Shown here: positions 52,420 through 64,000 of the stretch, piece by piece
Position numbering within the stretch: position 1 is the stretch's first letter
How the letters are laid out: every line of letters starts with the position of its first letter
NCBI GenBank assembly: GCA_944989445.1
Contig: CALYLW010000425.1
Location: 248,001 to 312,000, forward strand
DNA: 64,000 nucleotides
Direction: 5' to 3'
From: Ampullaceana balthica
Lineage: Eukaryota; Mollusca; Gastropoda; Lymnaeidae
Translations under genes and position numbers: made by a program
Notes under the pieces: generated by a model
Database searches by the model: none
What the model saw: only the letters and a program-made list of their open reading frames with translations
What the model was told of the DNA's origin: nothing

Positions 52420-52672
52420 AAAATAAATTGGTCTAGTTGCATGCGCGCTCGGCTGGCGTACCGATGGACACGGGTTCGAATCTATGTGAAGGCAGGTATT
52501 TGTTACCGGGGCTTAGGACGCCCCTGAATCCAACCAGCGCCGAATGTGTAGTTAGCAAAAGTTATGGAAAAAAAGGCGGCTGGGAATAGTGTGGAACCCT
52601 CATGGCCGTGAACGCCGCGTCACTTTCAAATCTGCTGCATAGAAGGAGCGTCTGTATAATAAGACAAGACAA
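52420..52672 (+). mobile_element. SINE copy with complete tail
   Basis: 'gtaccgatggacacgggttc' + 'gaatctatgtgaaggcaggt' contains the B-box. The body runs to 'ggcggctgggaatagtgtgg', and the tail 'gcatagaaggagcgtctgta' is followed by ataagacaagac. The 39-bp-unit region is partly deleted here. Confidence 0.8.
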
Positions 52673-52814
52673 ACCAAAAATGGGGATAGGATTGTTTAAA
52701 TGTATAAATTGAATGCACACAATCTTATTCAGTCAGTTTGATTTTGATTAAATTGTGGGAAGGAAAAATACGTCAAGATCCTCGACCTTCCTTTTCTTTT
52801 TTTCTTTTTAACTT

Positions 52815-52925
52815 TCTTATGTTATCTTATTTTATCTATTACTGTATTCTATCGATACAGAAGATGATTGCGTCCTACACTAATCTATGGTTTGTGTCCA
52901 GTCTTCCATTTTTTTATTACAGATT
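52815..52925 (-). mobile_element. LINE 3' tail fragment (copy G)
   Basis: Minus-strand 'gactggacacaaaccataga' followed by 'ttagtgtaggacgcaatcat' and 'cttctgtatcgatag' with a taaaataagataac tail. Confidence 0.75.
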
Positions 52926-53049
52926 GGTATATTGAAAGAGTGTTTTAATATTGTGGACGCCATGACTCGATCAACGATTGGTATAATCTTTCTCGGTGAG
53001 GTATACAAAATAAAATTGAAACAATTTTGCTCCCCGATGATGCCAGAAC

Positions 53050-53370
53050 AAAAATTTGGTGATCTTATAAGACGAACAACAGCATTTCATTAATTTGGTG
53101 ATCTTATAAGACGAACAACAGCCTTCCATTAATTTGGTGATCTTATAAGACGAACAACAGCATTTCATTAATTTGGTGATCTTATAAGACGAGCAGCAGC
53201 ATTCCATTAATTTGGTGATCTTATAAGACGAACAGCAGCATTCCATTAATTTGGTGATCTTATAAGACGAACAACAGCATTCCATTAATTTGGTGATCTT
53301 ATAAGACGAACAACAGCATGTCATTAATTTGGTGATCTTATAAGACGAACAACAGCATTCCATTAATTTA
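53050..53370. repeat. 39-bp array, about 8 copies
   Basis: Unit taatttggtgatcttataag + acgaacaacagcattccat. Confidence 0.95.
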
Positions 53371-53519
53371 TAAAAACGATTTTTCATTTGAATTCAGAAG
53401 TTAATTTTCTAATTGATACCAGCGACTGACGATTTTCACCACCGTCTTTTACTGATGAGATCAAGGTCCTGGCGGGAGACTGTGCATCTGCTAACAAAGT
53501 ACAAACAAGTGCTTCGAGA

Positions 53520-54200
53520 ATGAAATTTGCAAAAATGATTTAGAAAAAAAAATTGTCACTTCAAATTCAAAATAAGACCATTTCAGTTTTAGGGGATGCA
53601 GTTCGCAAAAATTATATCTTGAAGGTACGTGAGACCAAATATTATTCCATTGTATGTTTGTTAGCTCTCAATATTTAAGAACATCAGCATCAAACAAATC
53701 CAGTTGTGTGATATGTAAAGATTGAAAATCAGAAAGTAGACGTTGTAGAATCATTCATGGGTTTCATTGAAAAAAACAAAAACAATTAATCTTCTTACAT
53801 TTCAAAAATGATATTCAATAAGTTTAAAGCTGATGGTCTTAGAATAATGTACTGCAGAGGTCCAACGTGTGTTATTACTGCTTTACTGCTGGAAAGTATA
53901 CAGCAGTTCAAGAGACTTTGAGACATAAATTTCAATGTCAAATCTCACTCAAAAATTTTATCAAATCTTTTTTGTTTACATGCAGTTCTACCTGAGACAA
54001 CTTTCTAACTATTTTTGTACACTACAGCGTTGTCACGCATTTTATTTTCATATCCATGCACTTTGGAAAGATCTAATTGCTGCTACAGGCAAGGCATTAA
54101 ACTGACTTCAGGATACAAACTAGCGAATATACAATTGAGCCATTTTGACGTTGTTTTTTTAAAGCTATAGAAAACTGACTGATCGAGGCAGACAAAAATT
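53520..54200 (+). pseudogene. Second hAT (DUF4371-type) transposase remnant
   Basis: With stops ignored, the plus strand reads 'GDAVRKNYILKVRETKYYSI', later 'ENQKVDVVESFMGFIEKNK', then 'FKADGLRIMYCRGPT', matching the successive blocks of DUF4371 hAT transposases (xKAKYFSI..., ...ExFLGFIE..., ...G.DI..CRGQ). The family is different from the element at 49388. No element ends were found. Confidence 0.55.
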
Positions 54201-54324
54201 TAAACACACGAACTAACGCAGGAACTTTGCTAGTCATAATGAATTTTTTTCTGAAGATTTGGAAACATGTACTTTATGAAGTCAAAGAAGAGCGAACTTA
54301 TTTACAAACGTATTGAGCAAAAAA

Positions 54325-54850
54325 GGCAATACTACCAGGATTATTTGGCACTAGCGAGGCAATATTACCAGGATTATTTGGCACTAGCGAGGCAATACTA
54401 TCAGGATTATTTGACACTTGCGAGGCATAACAATCAGGATTATTTGGCACTAGCGAGGCAATACTACCAGGATTATTTGGCACTAGCGAGGCAATACTAC
54501 CAGGATTATTTGGCACTAGCGAGGCAATATTACCAGGATTATTTGGCACCAGTGAGGCAATACTACCAGGATTATTTGGCACTAGCGAAGCAATACTACC
54601 AGGATTATTTGGCACTAGCTATAGGCAATATTACCAGGATTATTTGGCACTAACGAGGCAATACTATCAGGATTATTTGGCACTAGCGAGGCAATACTAT
54701 CAGGATTATTTGGCACCAGTGAGGCAATACTACCAGGATTATTTGGCACTAGTGAGGCAATACTACCAGGATTATTTGGCACTAGCTATAGGCAATATTA
54801 CCAGGATTATTTGGAACCAGCGAGGCAATACAATCAGGATTATTTGGCAA
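54325..54850. repeat. 33-bp array, about 16 copies
   Basis: Unit ggcaatactaccaggattat + ttggcactagcga. A plus-strand frame encodes RQYYQDYLALA repeats for over 100 codons, broken at about 54620 and 54790 by 'tatag' insertions. Confidence 0.95.
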
Positions 54851-54860
54851 TCCACAGACA

Positions 54861-57800
54861 GTTTATGACAGACGGAGATAGTTTATGACAGAACGAGATA
54901 GTTTATGACAGACAGAGATAGCTTATGACAGATGGTGATAGTTTATGACAGAAAGATTTAGTTTATGACAGACGGAGATAGTTTGTGACAGACGGAGACA
55001 ATTTATGACAGACGGAGATAGTTTATGACAGACAGAGATAGTTTATGACAGACAGAGATAGTTTATGACAGAGAGAGATATTTTGTGACTGACCGAGATA
55101 GTTTATGACATCTGGAGATAGTTTATGACAGACAGTGATATTTTGTGACTGACCGAGGTAGTTTATGACAGCTGGAGATAGTTTATGACAGACAGAGATA
55201 GCTTATGACCGACGGATATAGTTTATGACAGACAGAGATAGCTTATGACCGACGGAGATAGTTTATGTCAGACAGAGATATTTAATTACAGACAGAGATA
55301 GTTAATGACAGACGGAGATAATTTATGACAGATTGAGATAGTTTATGACAGAATGAGATAGTTTATGACAGAATGAGATAGTTTAGGACAGAATGAGATA
55401 GTTTATGACAGAATGAGATAGTTTATGACAGACAGAGATATTTAATTACAGACAGAGATAGTTAATGACCGACGGAGATAATTTATGACACATTGAGATA
55501 TTTTACGACAGAATGAGATAGTTTAGGACAGAATGAGATAGTTTAGGACAGAATGAGATAGTTTATGGCAGAATGAGATAGTTTATGACAGAATGAGATA
55601 GTTTATGACAGAATGAGATAGTTTATGACAGACTGAGATAGTTTAGGACAGACAGAGATAGTTTATGACAGACAGAGATAGTTTATGACAGACAGAGATA
55701 GCTTATGACCGACGGAAATAGTTTATGTCAGACAGAGATATTTAATTACAGACAGAGATAGTTAATGACAGAAGGAGATAATTTATGACAGATTGAGATA
55801 GTTTATGACAGAATGAGATAGCTTATGATAGAATGAGATAGTTTAGGACAGACAGAGATAATTTATGACAGACAGAGATAGCTTATGACAGACGGAGATA
55901 GTTTATGACAGACAGAGATATTTAATTACAGACAGAGATAGTTAATGACAGACGGAGATAATTTATGACAGACAGTGATATTTTGTGACTGACCGAGGTA
56001 GTTTATGACAGCTGGAGATAGTTTATGACAGACAGATATAGTTTATGACCGACGGAGATAGTTTATGACAGACAGAGATAGCTTATGACCGACGGAGATA
56101 GTTTATGTCAGACAGAGATATTTAATAACAGACAGAGATAGTTAATGACAGACGGAGATAATTTATGACAGATTGAGATAGTTTATGACAGAATGAGATA
56201 GTTTATTACAGACTGAGATAGTTTATGACAGAATGAGATAGTTTATGACAGAATGAGATAGTTTATGACAGAATGAGATAGTTTATGACAGAATGAGATA
56301 GTTTATGACAGAATGAGATAGTTTATGACAGAATGAGATAGTTTATGACAGAATGAGATAGTTTATGACAAAATGAGATAGTTTATGACAGAATGAGATA
56401 GTTTATGACAGAATGAGATAGTTTATGACAGAATGAGATAGTTTATGACAGAATGAGATAGTTTATGACAGAATGAGATAGTTTATGACAGAATGAGATA
56501 GTTTATGACAGACTGAGATAGTTTATGACAGACAGAGATAGCTTATGACAGACGGAGATAGTTTATGACAGACAGAGATATTTAATTTCAGACAGAGATA
56601 GTTAATGACAGACGGGGATAATTTATGACAGATTGAGATAGTTTATGACAGAATGAGATAGTTTAAGACAGAATGAGATAGTTTATGACCGAATGAGATA
56701 GTTTATGACAGAATGAGATAGTTTATGACAGAATGAGATAGTTTAGGACAGAATGAGATAGTTTATGACAGAATGAGATAGTTTATGACAGAATGAGATA
56801 GTTTATGACAGAATGAGATAGTTTATGACAGAATGAGATAGTTTATGACAGACAGAGATAGCTTATGGCAGAATGAGATAGTTTAGGACAGAATGAGATA
56901 GCTTATGACATAATGAGATAGTTTATGACAGAATGAGATAGTATATGACAGAATGAGATAGTTAAAGACAGAATGAGATAGTTTATGACAGAATGAGATA
57001 GTTTATGACAGAATGAGATAGTTTATGACAGAATGAGATAGTTTATGACAGAATGAGATAGTTTATGACAGAATGAGATAGTTTATGACAGACAGAGATA
57101 GCTTATGGCAGACGGAGATAGTTTATGACAGACAGAGATATTTAATTACAGACAGAGATAGTTTATGACAGAATGAGATAGTTTATGACAGAATGAGATA
57201 GTTTATGACAGAATGAGATAGTTTATGACAGACAGAGATAGTTTATGACAGACAGAGATAGTTTATGACAGACAGAGATAGTTTATGACAGAATGAGATA
57301 GTTTATGACAGAATGAGTTAGTTTATGACAGAATGAGATAGTTTATGACAGACAGAGATAGTTTATGACAGAATGAGATAGTTTATGACAGAATGAGATA
57401 GTTTATGACAGAATGAGATAGTTTATGACAGAATGAGATAGTTTATGACAGAATGAGATAGTTTATGACAGAATGAGATAGTTTATGGCAGACAGAGATA
57501 GTTTATGACAGAATGAGATAGTTTATGACAGACAGAGATAGTTTATGACAGAATGAGATAGTTTATGACAGAATGAGATAGTTTATGACAGAATGAGATA
57601 GTTTATGACAGAATGAGATAGTTTATGACAGACAGAGATAGCTTATGGCAGACGGAGATAGTTTATGACAGACAAGAGATATTTAATTACAGACAGATAG
57701 TTTATGACAGAATGAGATAGTTTATGACAGAATGAGATAGTTTATGACAGACAGAGATAGCTTATGGCAGACGGAGATAGTTTATGACAGACAGAGATAT

Positions 57801-60800
57801 TTAATTACAGACAGAGATAGTTTATGACAGAATGAGATAGTTTATGACAGAATGAGATAGTTTATGACAGAATGAGATAGTTTATGACAGAATGAGATAG
57901 TTTAAGACAGAATGAGATAGTTTATGACAGAATGAGATAGTTTATGACAGAATGAGATAGTTTATGACAGAATGAGATAGTTTATGACAGACAGAGATAG
58001 TTTATGACAGAATGAGATAGTTTATGACAGAATGAGATAGTTTATGACAGAATGAGATAGTTTATGACAGAATGAGATAGTTTATGACAGAATGAGATAG
58101 TTTATGAGAGAATGAGATAGTTTAGGACAGAATGAGATAGCTTATGACAGAATGAGATAGTTTATGACAGAATGAGATAGTTTATGACAGAATGAGATAG
58201 TTTATGAGAGAATGAGATAGTTTAGGACAGACAGAGATAGTTTATGACAGACAGAGATATTTTATGACAGACAGAGATAGTTTATGACAGACAGAGATAG
58301 TTTATGACAGAATGAGATAGTTTAGGACAGAATGAGATAGTTTAGGACAGAATGAGATAGTTTATGACAGAATGAGATAGTTTATGACAGAATGAGATAG
58401 TTTATGACAGAATGAGATAGTTTATGACAGAATGAGATAGTTTATGACAAAATGAGATAGTTTATGACAGAATGAGATAGTTTAGGACAGAATGAGATAG
58501 TTTATGACAGAATGAGATAGTTTATGACAGAATGAGATAGTTTATGACAGAATGAGATAGTTTATGACAGAATGAGATAGTTTATGACAGACTGAGATAG
58601 TTTATGACAGACAGAGATAGCTTATGACAGACGGAGATAGTTTATGACAGACAGAGATATTTAATTTCAGACAGAGATAGTTAATGACAGACGGGGATAA
58701 TTTATGACAGATTGAGATAGTTTATGACAGAATGAGATAGTTTATGACAGAATGAGATAGTTTATGACAGAATGAGATAGTTTATGACAGAATGAGATAG
58801 TTTATGACAGAATGAGATAGTTTATGACAGAATGAGATAGTTTATGACAGAATGAGATAGTTTATGACAGAATGAGATAGTTTATGACAGAATGAGATAG
58901 TTTATGACAGAATGAGATAGTTTATGACAGACAGAGATAGCTTATGGCAGAATGAGATAGTTTAGGACAGAATGAGATAGCTTATGACATAATGAGATAG
59001 TTTATGACAGAATGAGATAGTTTATGACAGAATGAGATAGTTTAAGACAGAATGAGATAGTTTATGACAGAATGAGATAGTTTATGACAGAATGAGATAG
59101 TTTATGACAGAATGAGATAGTTTATGACAGAATGAGATAGTTTATGACAGAATGAGATAGTTTATGACAGACAGAGATAGCTTATGGCAGACGGAGATAG
59201 TTTATGACAGACAGAGATATTTAATTACAGACAGAGATAGTTTATGACAGAATGAGATAGTTTATGACAGAATGAGATAGTTTATGACAGAATGAGATAG
59301 TTTAAGACAGAATGAGATAGTTTATGACAGAATGAGATAGTTTATGACAGAATGAGATAGTTTATGACAGAATGAGATAGTTTATGACAGACAGAGATAG
59401 TTTATGACAGAATGAGATAGTTTATGACAGAATGAGATAGTTTATGACAGAATGAGATAGTTTATGACAGAATGAGATAGTTTATGACAGAATGAGATAG
59501 TTTATGAGAGAATGAGATAGTTTAGGACAGAATGAGATAGCTTATGACAGAATGAGATAGTTTAGGACAGAATGAGATAGTTTATGACAGAATGAGATAG
59601 TTTATGACAGAATGAGATAGTTTATGACAGAATGAGATAGTTTATGACAGAATGAGATAGTTTATGACAGAATGAGATAGTTTAGGACAGACAGAGATAA
59701 TGTATGACAGACAGAGATAGTTTATGACAGACAGAGATAGTTTATGACAGACAGAGATAGTTTATGACAGAATGAGATAGTTTATGACAGAATGAGATAG
59801 TTTATGACAGAATGAGATAGTTTATGAGAGAATGAGATAGTTTAGGACAGACAGAGATAATTTAGGACTGACAGAGATAGTTTATGACAGACAGAGATAG
59901 TTTATGACAGACAGAGATAGTTTATGACAGAATGAGATAGTTTAGGACAGAATGAGATTGTTTAGGACAGAATGAGATAGTTTATGACAGAATGAGATAG
60001 TTTATGACAGAATGAGATAAATTATGACAGAATGAGATAGTTTATGACAGAATGAGATAGTTTATGACAAAATGAGATAGTTTATGACAGAATGAGATAG
60101 TTTATGACAGAATGAGATAGTTTATGACAGACTGAGATAGTTTATGACAGACAGAGATAGCTTATGACAGACGGAGATAGTTTATGACAGACAGAGATAT
60201 TTAATTTCAGACAGAGATAGTTAATGACAGACGGGGATAATTTATGACAGATTGAGATAGTTTATGACAGAATGAGATAGTTTATGACAGAATGAGATAG
60301 TTTATGACAGAATGAGATAGTTTATGACAGAATGAGATAGTTTATGACAGAATGAGATAGTTTAGGACAGAATGAGATAGTTTATGACAGAATGAGATAG
60401 TTTATGACAGAATGAGATAGTTTGTGACAGAATGAGATAGTTTATGACAGAATGAGATAGTTTATGACAGACAGAGATAGCTTATGGCAGAATGAGATAG
60501 TTTAGGACAGAATGAGATAGCTTATGACAGAATGAGATAGTTTATGACAGAATGAGATAGTTTATGACAGAATGAGATAGTTTATGACAGAATGAGATAG
60601 TTTATGACAGACAGAGATAGCTTATGGCAGACGGAGATAGTTTATGACAGACAGAGATATTTAATTACAGACAGAGATAGTTTATGACAGAATGAGATAG
60701 TTTATGACAGAATGAGATAGTTTATGACAGAATGAGATAGTTTATGACAGACAGAGATAGTTTATGACAGACAGAGATAGTTTATGACAGACAGAGATAG

Positions 60801-63800
60801 TTTATGACAGAATGAGATAGTTTATGACAGAATGAGTTAGTTTATGACAGAATGAGATAGTTTATGACAGACAGAGATAGTTTATGACAGAATGAGATAG
60901 TTTATGACAGAATGAGATAGTTTATGACAGAATGAGATAGTTTATGACAGAATGAGATAGTTTATGACAGAATGAGATAGTTTATGACAGAATGAGATAG
61001 TTTATGACAGAATGAGATAGTTTATGACAGACAGAGATAGTTTATGACAGAATGAGATAGCTTATGACAGAATGAGATAGTTTAGGACAGAATGAGATAG
61101 TTTATGACAGACAGAGATAGTTTATGACAGAATGAGATAGTTTATGACAGAATGAGATAGTTTATGACAGACAGAGATAGCTTATGGCAGACGGAGATAG
61201 TTTATGACAGACAGAGATATTTAATTACAGACAGATAGTTTATGACAGACAGAGATATTTAATTACAGACAGATAGTTTTTGACAGAATGAGATAGTTTA
61301 TTACAGAATGAGATAGTTTATGACAGACAGAGATAGCTTATGACAGACGGAAATAGTTTATGACAGACAGAGATATTTAATTTCAGACAGAGATAGTTAA
61401 TGACAGACGGGGATAATTTATGACAGATTGAGATAGTTTATGACAGAATGAGATAGTTTATGACAGAATGAGATAGTTTATGACAGAATGAGATAGTTTA
61501 TGACAGAATGAGATAGTTTAGGACAGAATGAGATAGTTTATGACAGAATGAGATAGTTTATGACAGAATGAGATAGTTTATGACAGAATGAGATAGTTTA
61601 TGACAGAATGAGATAGTTTATGACAGACAGAGATAGCTTATGGCAGAATGAGATAGTTTAGGACAGAATGAGATAGCTTATGACATAATGAGATAGTTTA
61701 TGACAGAATGAGATAGTTTATGACAGAATGAGATAGTTTAAGACAGAATGAGATAGTTTATGACAGAATGAGATAGTTTATGACAGAATGAGATAGTTTA
61801 TGACAGAATGAGATAGTTTATGACAGAATGAGATAGTTTATGACAGAATGAGATAGTTTATGACAGACAGAGATAGCTTATGGCAGACGGAGATAGTTTA
61901 TGACAGACAGAGATATTTAATTACAGACAGAGATAGTTTATGACAGAATGAGATAGTTTATGACAGAATGAGATAGTTTATGACAGAATGAGATAGTTTA
62001 TGACAGACAGAGATAGTTTATGACAGACAGAGATAGTTTATGACAGAATGAGATAGTTTATGACAGAATGAGATAGTTTATGACAGAATGAGTTAGTTTA
62101 TGACAGAATGAGATAGTTTATGACAGACAGAGATAGTTTATGACAGAATGAGATAGTTTATGACAGAATGAGATAGTTTATGACAGAATGAGTTAGTTTA
62201 TGACAGAATGAGATAGTTTATGACAGACAGAGATAGTTTATGACAGAATGAGATAGTTTATGACAGAATGAGATAGTTTATGACAGAATGAGATAGTTTA
62301 TGACAGAATGAGATAGTTTATGACAGAATGAGATAGTTTATGACAGAATGAGATAGTTTATGACAGACAGAGATAGCTTATGGCAGACGGAGATAGTTTA
62401 TGACAGACAGAGATATTTAATTACAGACAGATAGTTTATGACAGAATGAGATAGTTTATGACAGAATGAGATAGTTTATGACAGACAGAGATAGCTTATG
62501 GCAGACGGAGATAGTTTATGACAGACAGAGATATTTAATTACAGACAGAGATAGTTTATGACAGAATGAGATAGTTTATGACAGAATGAGATAGTTTATG
62601 ACAGAATGAGATAGCTTATGGCAGACGGAGATAGTTTATGACAGACAGAGATATTTAATTACAGACAGATAGTTTATGACAGAATGAGATAGTTTATGAC
62701 AGAATGAGATAGTTTATGACAGACAGAGATAGCTTATGGCAGACGGAGATAGTTTATGACAGACAGAGATATTTAATTACAGACAGAGATAGTTTATGAC
62801 AGAATGAGATAGTTTATGACAGAATGAGATAGTTTATGACAGAATGAGATAGTTTATGACAGAATGAGATAGTTTAAGACAGAATGAGATAGTTTATGAC
62901 AGAATGAGATAGTTTATGACAGAATGAGATAGTTTATGACAGAATGAGATAGTTTATGACAGACAGAGATAGTTTATGACAGAATGAGATAGTTTATGAC
63001 AGAATGAGATAGTTTATGACAGAATGAGATAGTTTATGACAGAATGAGATAGTTCATGACAGAATGAGATAGTTTATGAGAGAATGAGATAGTTTAGGAC
63101 AGAATGAGATAGCTTATGACAGAATGAGATAGTTTAGGACAGAATGAGATAGTTTATGACAGAATGAGATAGTTTATGACAGAATGAGATAGTTTATGAC
63201 AGAATGAGATAGTTTATGACAGAATGAGATAGTTTATGACAGAATGAGATAGTTTATGACAGAATGAGATAGTTTAGGACAGACAGAGATAATGTATGAC
63301 AGACAGAGATAGTTTATGACAGACAGAGATAGTTTATGACAGACAGAGATAGTTTATGACAGAATGAGATAGTTTATGACAGAATGAGATAGTTTATGAC
63401 AGAATGAGATAGTTTATGACAGACAGAGATAGCTTATGGCAGACGGAGATAGTTTATGACAGACAGAGATATTTAATTACAGACAGATAGTTTATGACAG
63501 AATGAGATAGTTTATGACAGAATGAGATAGTTTATGACAGACAGAGATAGCTTATGGCAGACGGAGATAGTTTATGACAGACAGAGATATTTAATTACAG
63601 ACAGAGATAGTTTATGACAGAATGAGATAGTTTATGACAGAATGAGATAGTTTATGACAGAATGAGATAGTTTATGACAGAATGAGATAGTTTAAGACAG
63701 AATGAGATAGTTTATGACAAAATGAGATAGTTTATGACAGAATGAGATAGTTTAGGACAGAATGAGATAGCTTATGACAGAATGAGATAGTTTAGGACAG

Positions 63801-64000
63801 AATGAGATAGTTTATGACAGAATGAGATAGTTTATGACAGAATGAGATAGTTTAGGACAGAATGAGATAGTTTATGACAGAATGAGATAGTTTATGACAG
63901 AATGAGATAGTTTATGACAGACAGAAATAGTTTATGACAGAATGAGATAGTTTATGACAGACAGAGATAGTTTATGACAGAATGAGATAGTTTAAGACAG
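54861..64000. repeat. 20-bp satellite (GATA-containing), over 9.1 kb, runs off right edge
   Basis: About 457 copies of gtttatgacagaatgagata and variants (gacagacagagata, gcttatggca, tttaattaca, gtttaggaca). Near-perfect 20-bp phasing holds for kilobases, with rare 1-10 bp slips (for example at about 57675, 61230-61270 and 62430). Variant units form recurring higher-order blocks. Each unit contains AGATAG, a WGATAR match. It is non-coding. Confidence 0.98.

Overview
The window is a repeat-dense stretch of a metazoan nuclear genome. One ordinary gene is recognisable: NDUFS2 (mitochondrial complex I 49-kDa subunit), on the minus strand from 47077 to 23400. I could assemble all 13 coding exons, from the transit peptide to the stop codon, giving 462 codons with every splice phase consistent. 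Long repeat-filled introns, several LINE clades, a tRNA-derived SINE, hAT, TA-target and Helentron-like elements and many minisatellites suggest an invertebrate, most likely a lophotrochozoan such as a mollusc. That placement is inference.

Layout. 1-23 kb is accessory DNA: a hAT element running off the left edge, a 26-bp satellite, an RTE-like reverse transcriptase fragment, a LINE copy, SINEs (one carrying a 39-bp minisatellite grown from its own body), and a deep nest at 12.9-18.2 kb. In that nest a minus-strand LINE is split by a gag-only LTR retrotransposon, whose LTRs are in turn split by a 169-bp MITE and a 1.75-kb hAT element; the hAT holds a Helentron-like insertion. A CpG-rich patch at 6.75-7.1 kb may be a promoter. 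23.4-47.1 kb is NDUFS2. Its introns hold about fifteen minisatellites, a hAT with a TA-target element inside it, a three-level nest of TA-target elements, a solo LTR, a tRNA-Val-like sequence beside an OTU-protease fragment, and a foldback region. 47-54 kb holds two further LINE copies, one split by a Helentron-like element and by a hAT with a perfect 8-bp target duplication, then a SINE and a decayed hAT transposase. From 54861 to the right edge (over 9.1 kb) is one satellite with a 20-bp unit that carries a GATA motif.

The most unusual local feature is the relation between minisatellites and NDUFS2 splice sites. The array after exon 4 repeats the last 13 nt of the exon together with its 5' splice site seven times. 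The array after exon 5 begins exactly at the splice donor and has a 21-bp unit that stays open in the exon's frame. Several other exons have an array within about 25 nt of a splice site. No complete transposase, integrase or LINE open reading frame survives, so the mobile elements here look non-autonomous or dead. No bacterial-type operon, CRISPR or phage content was seen.
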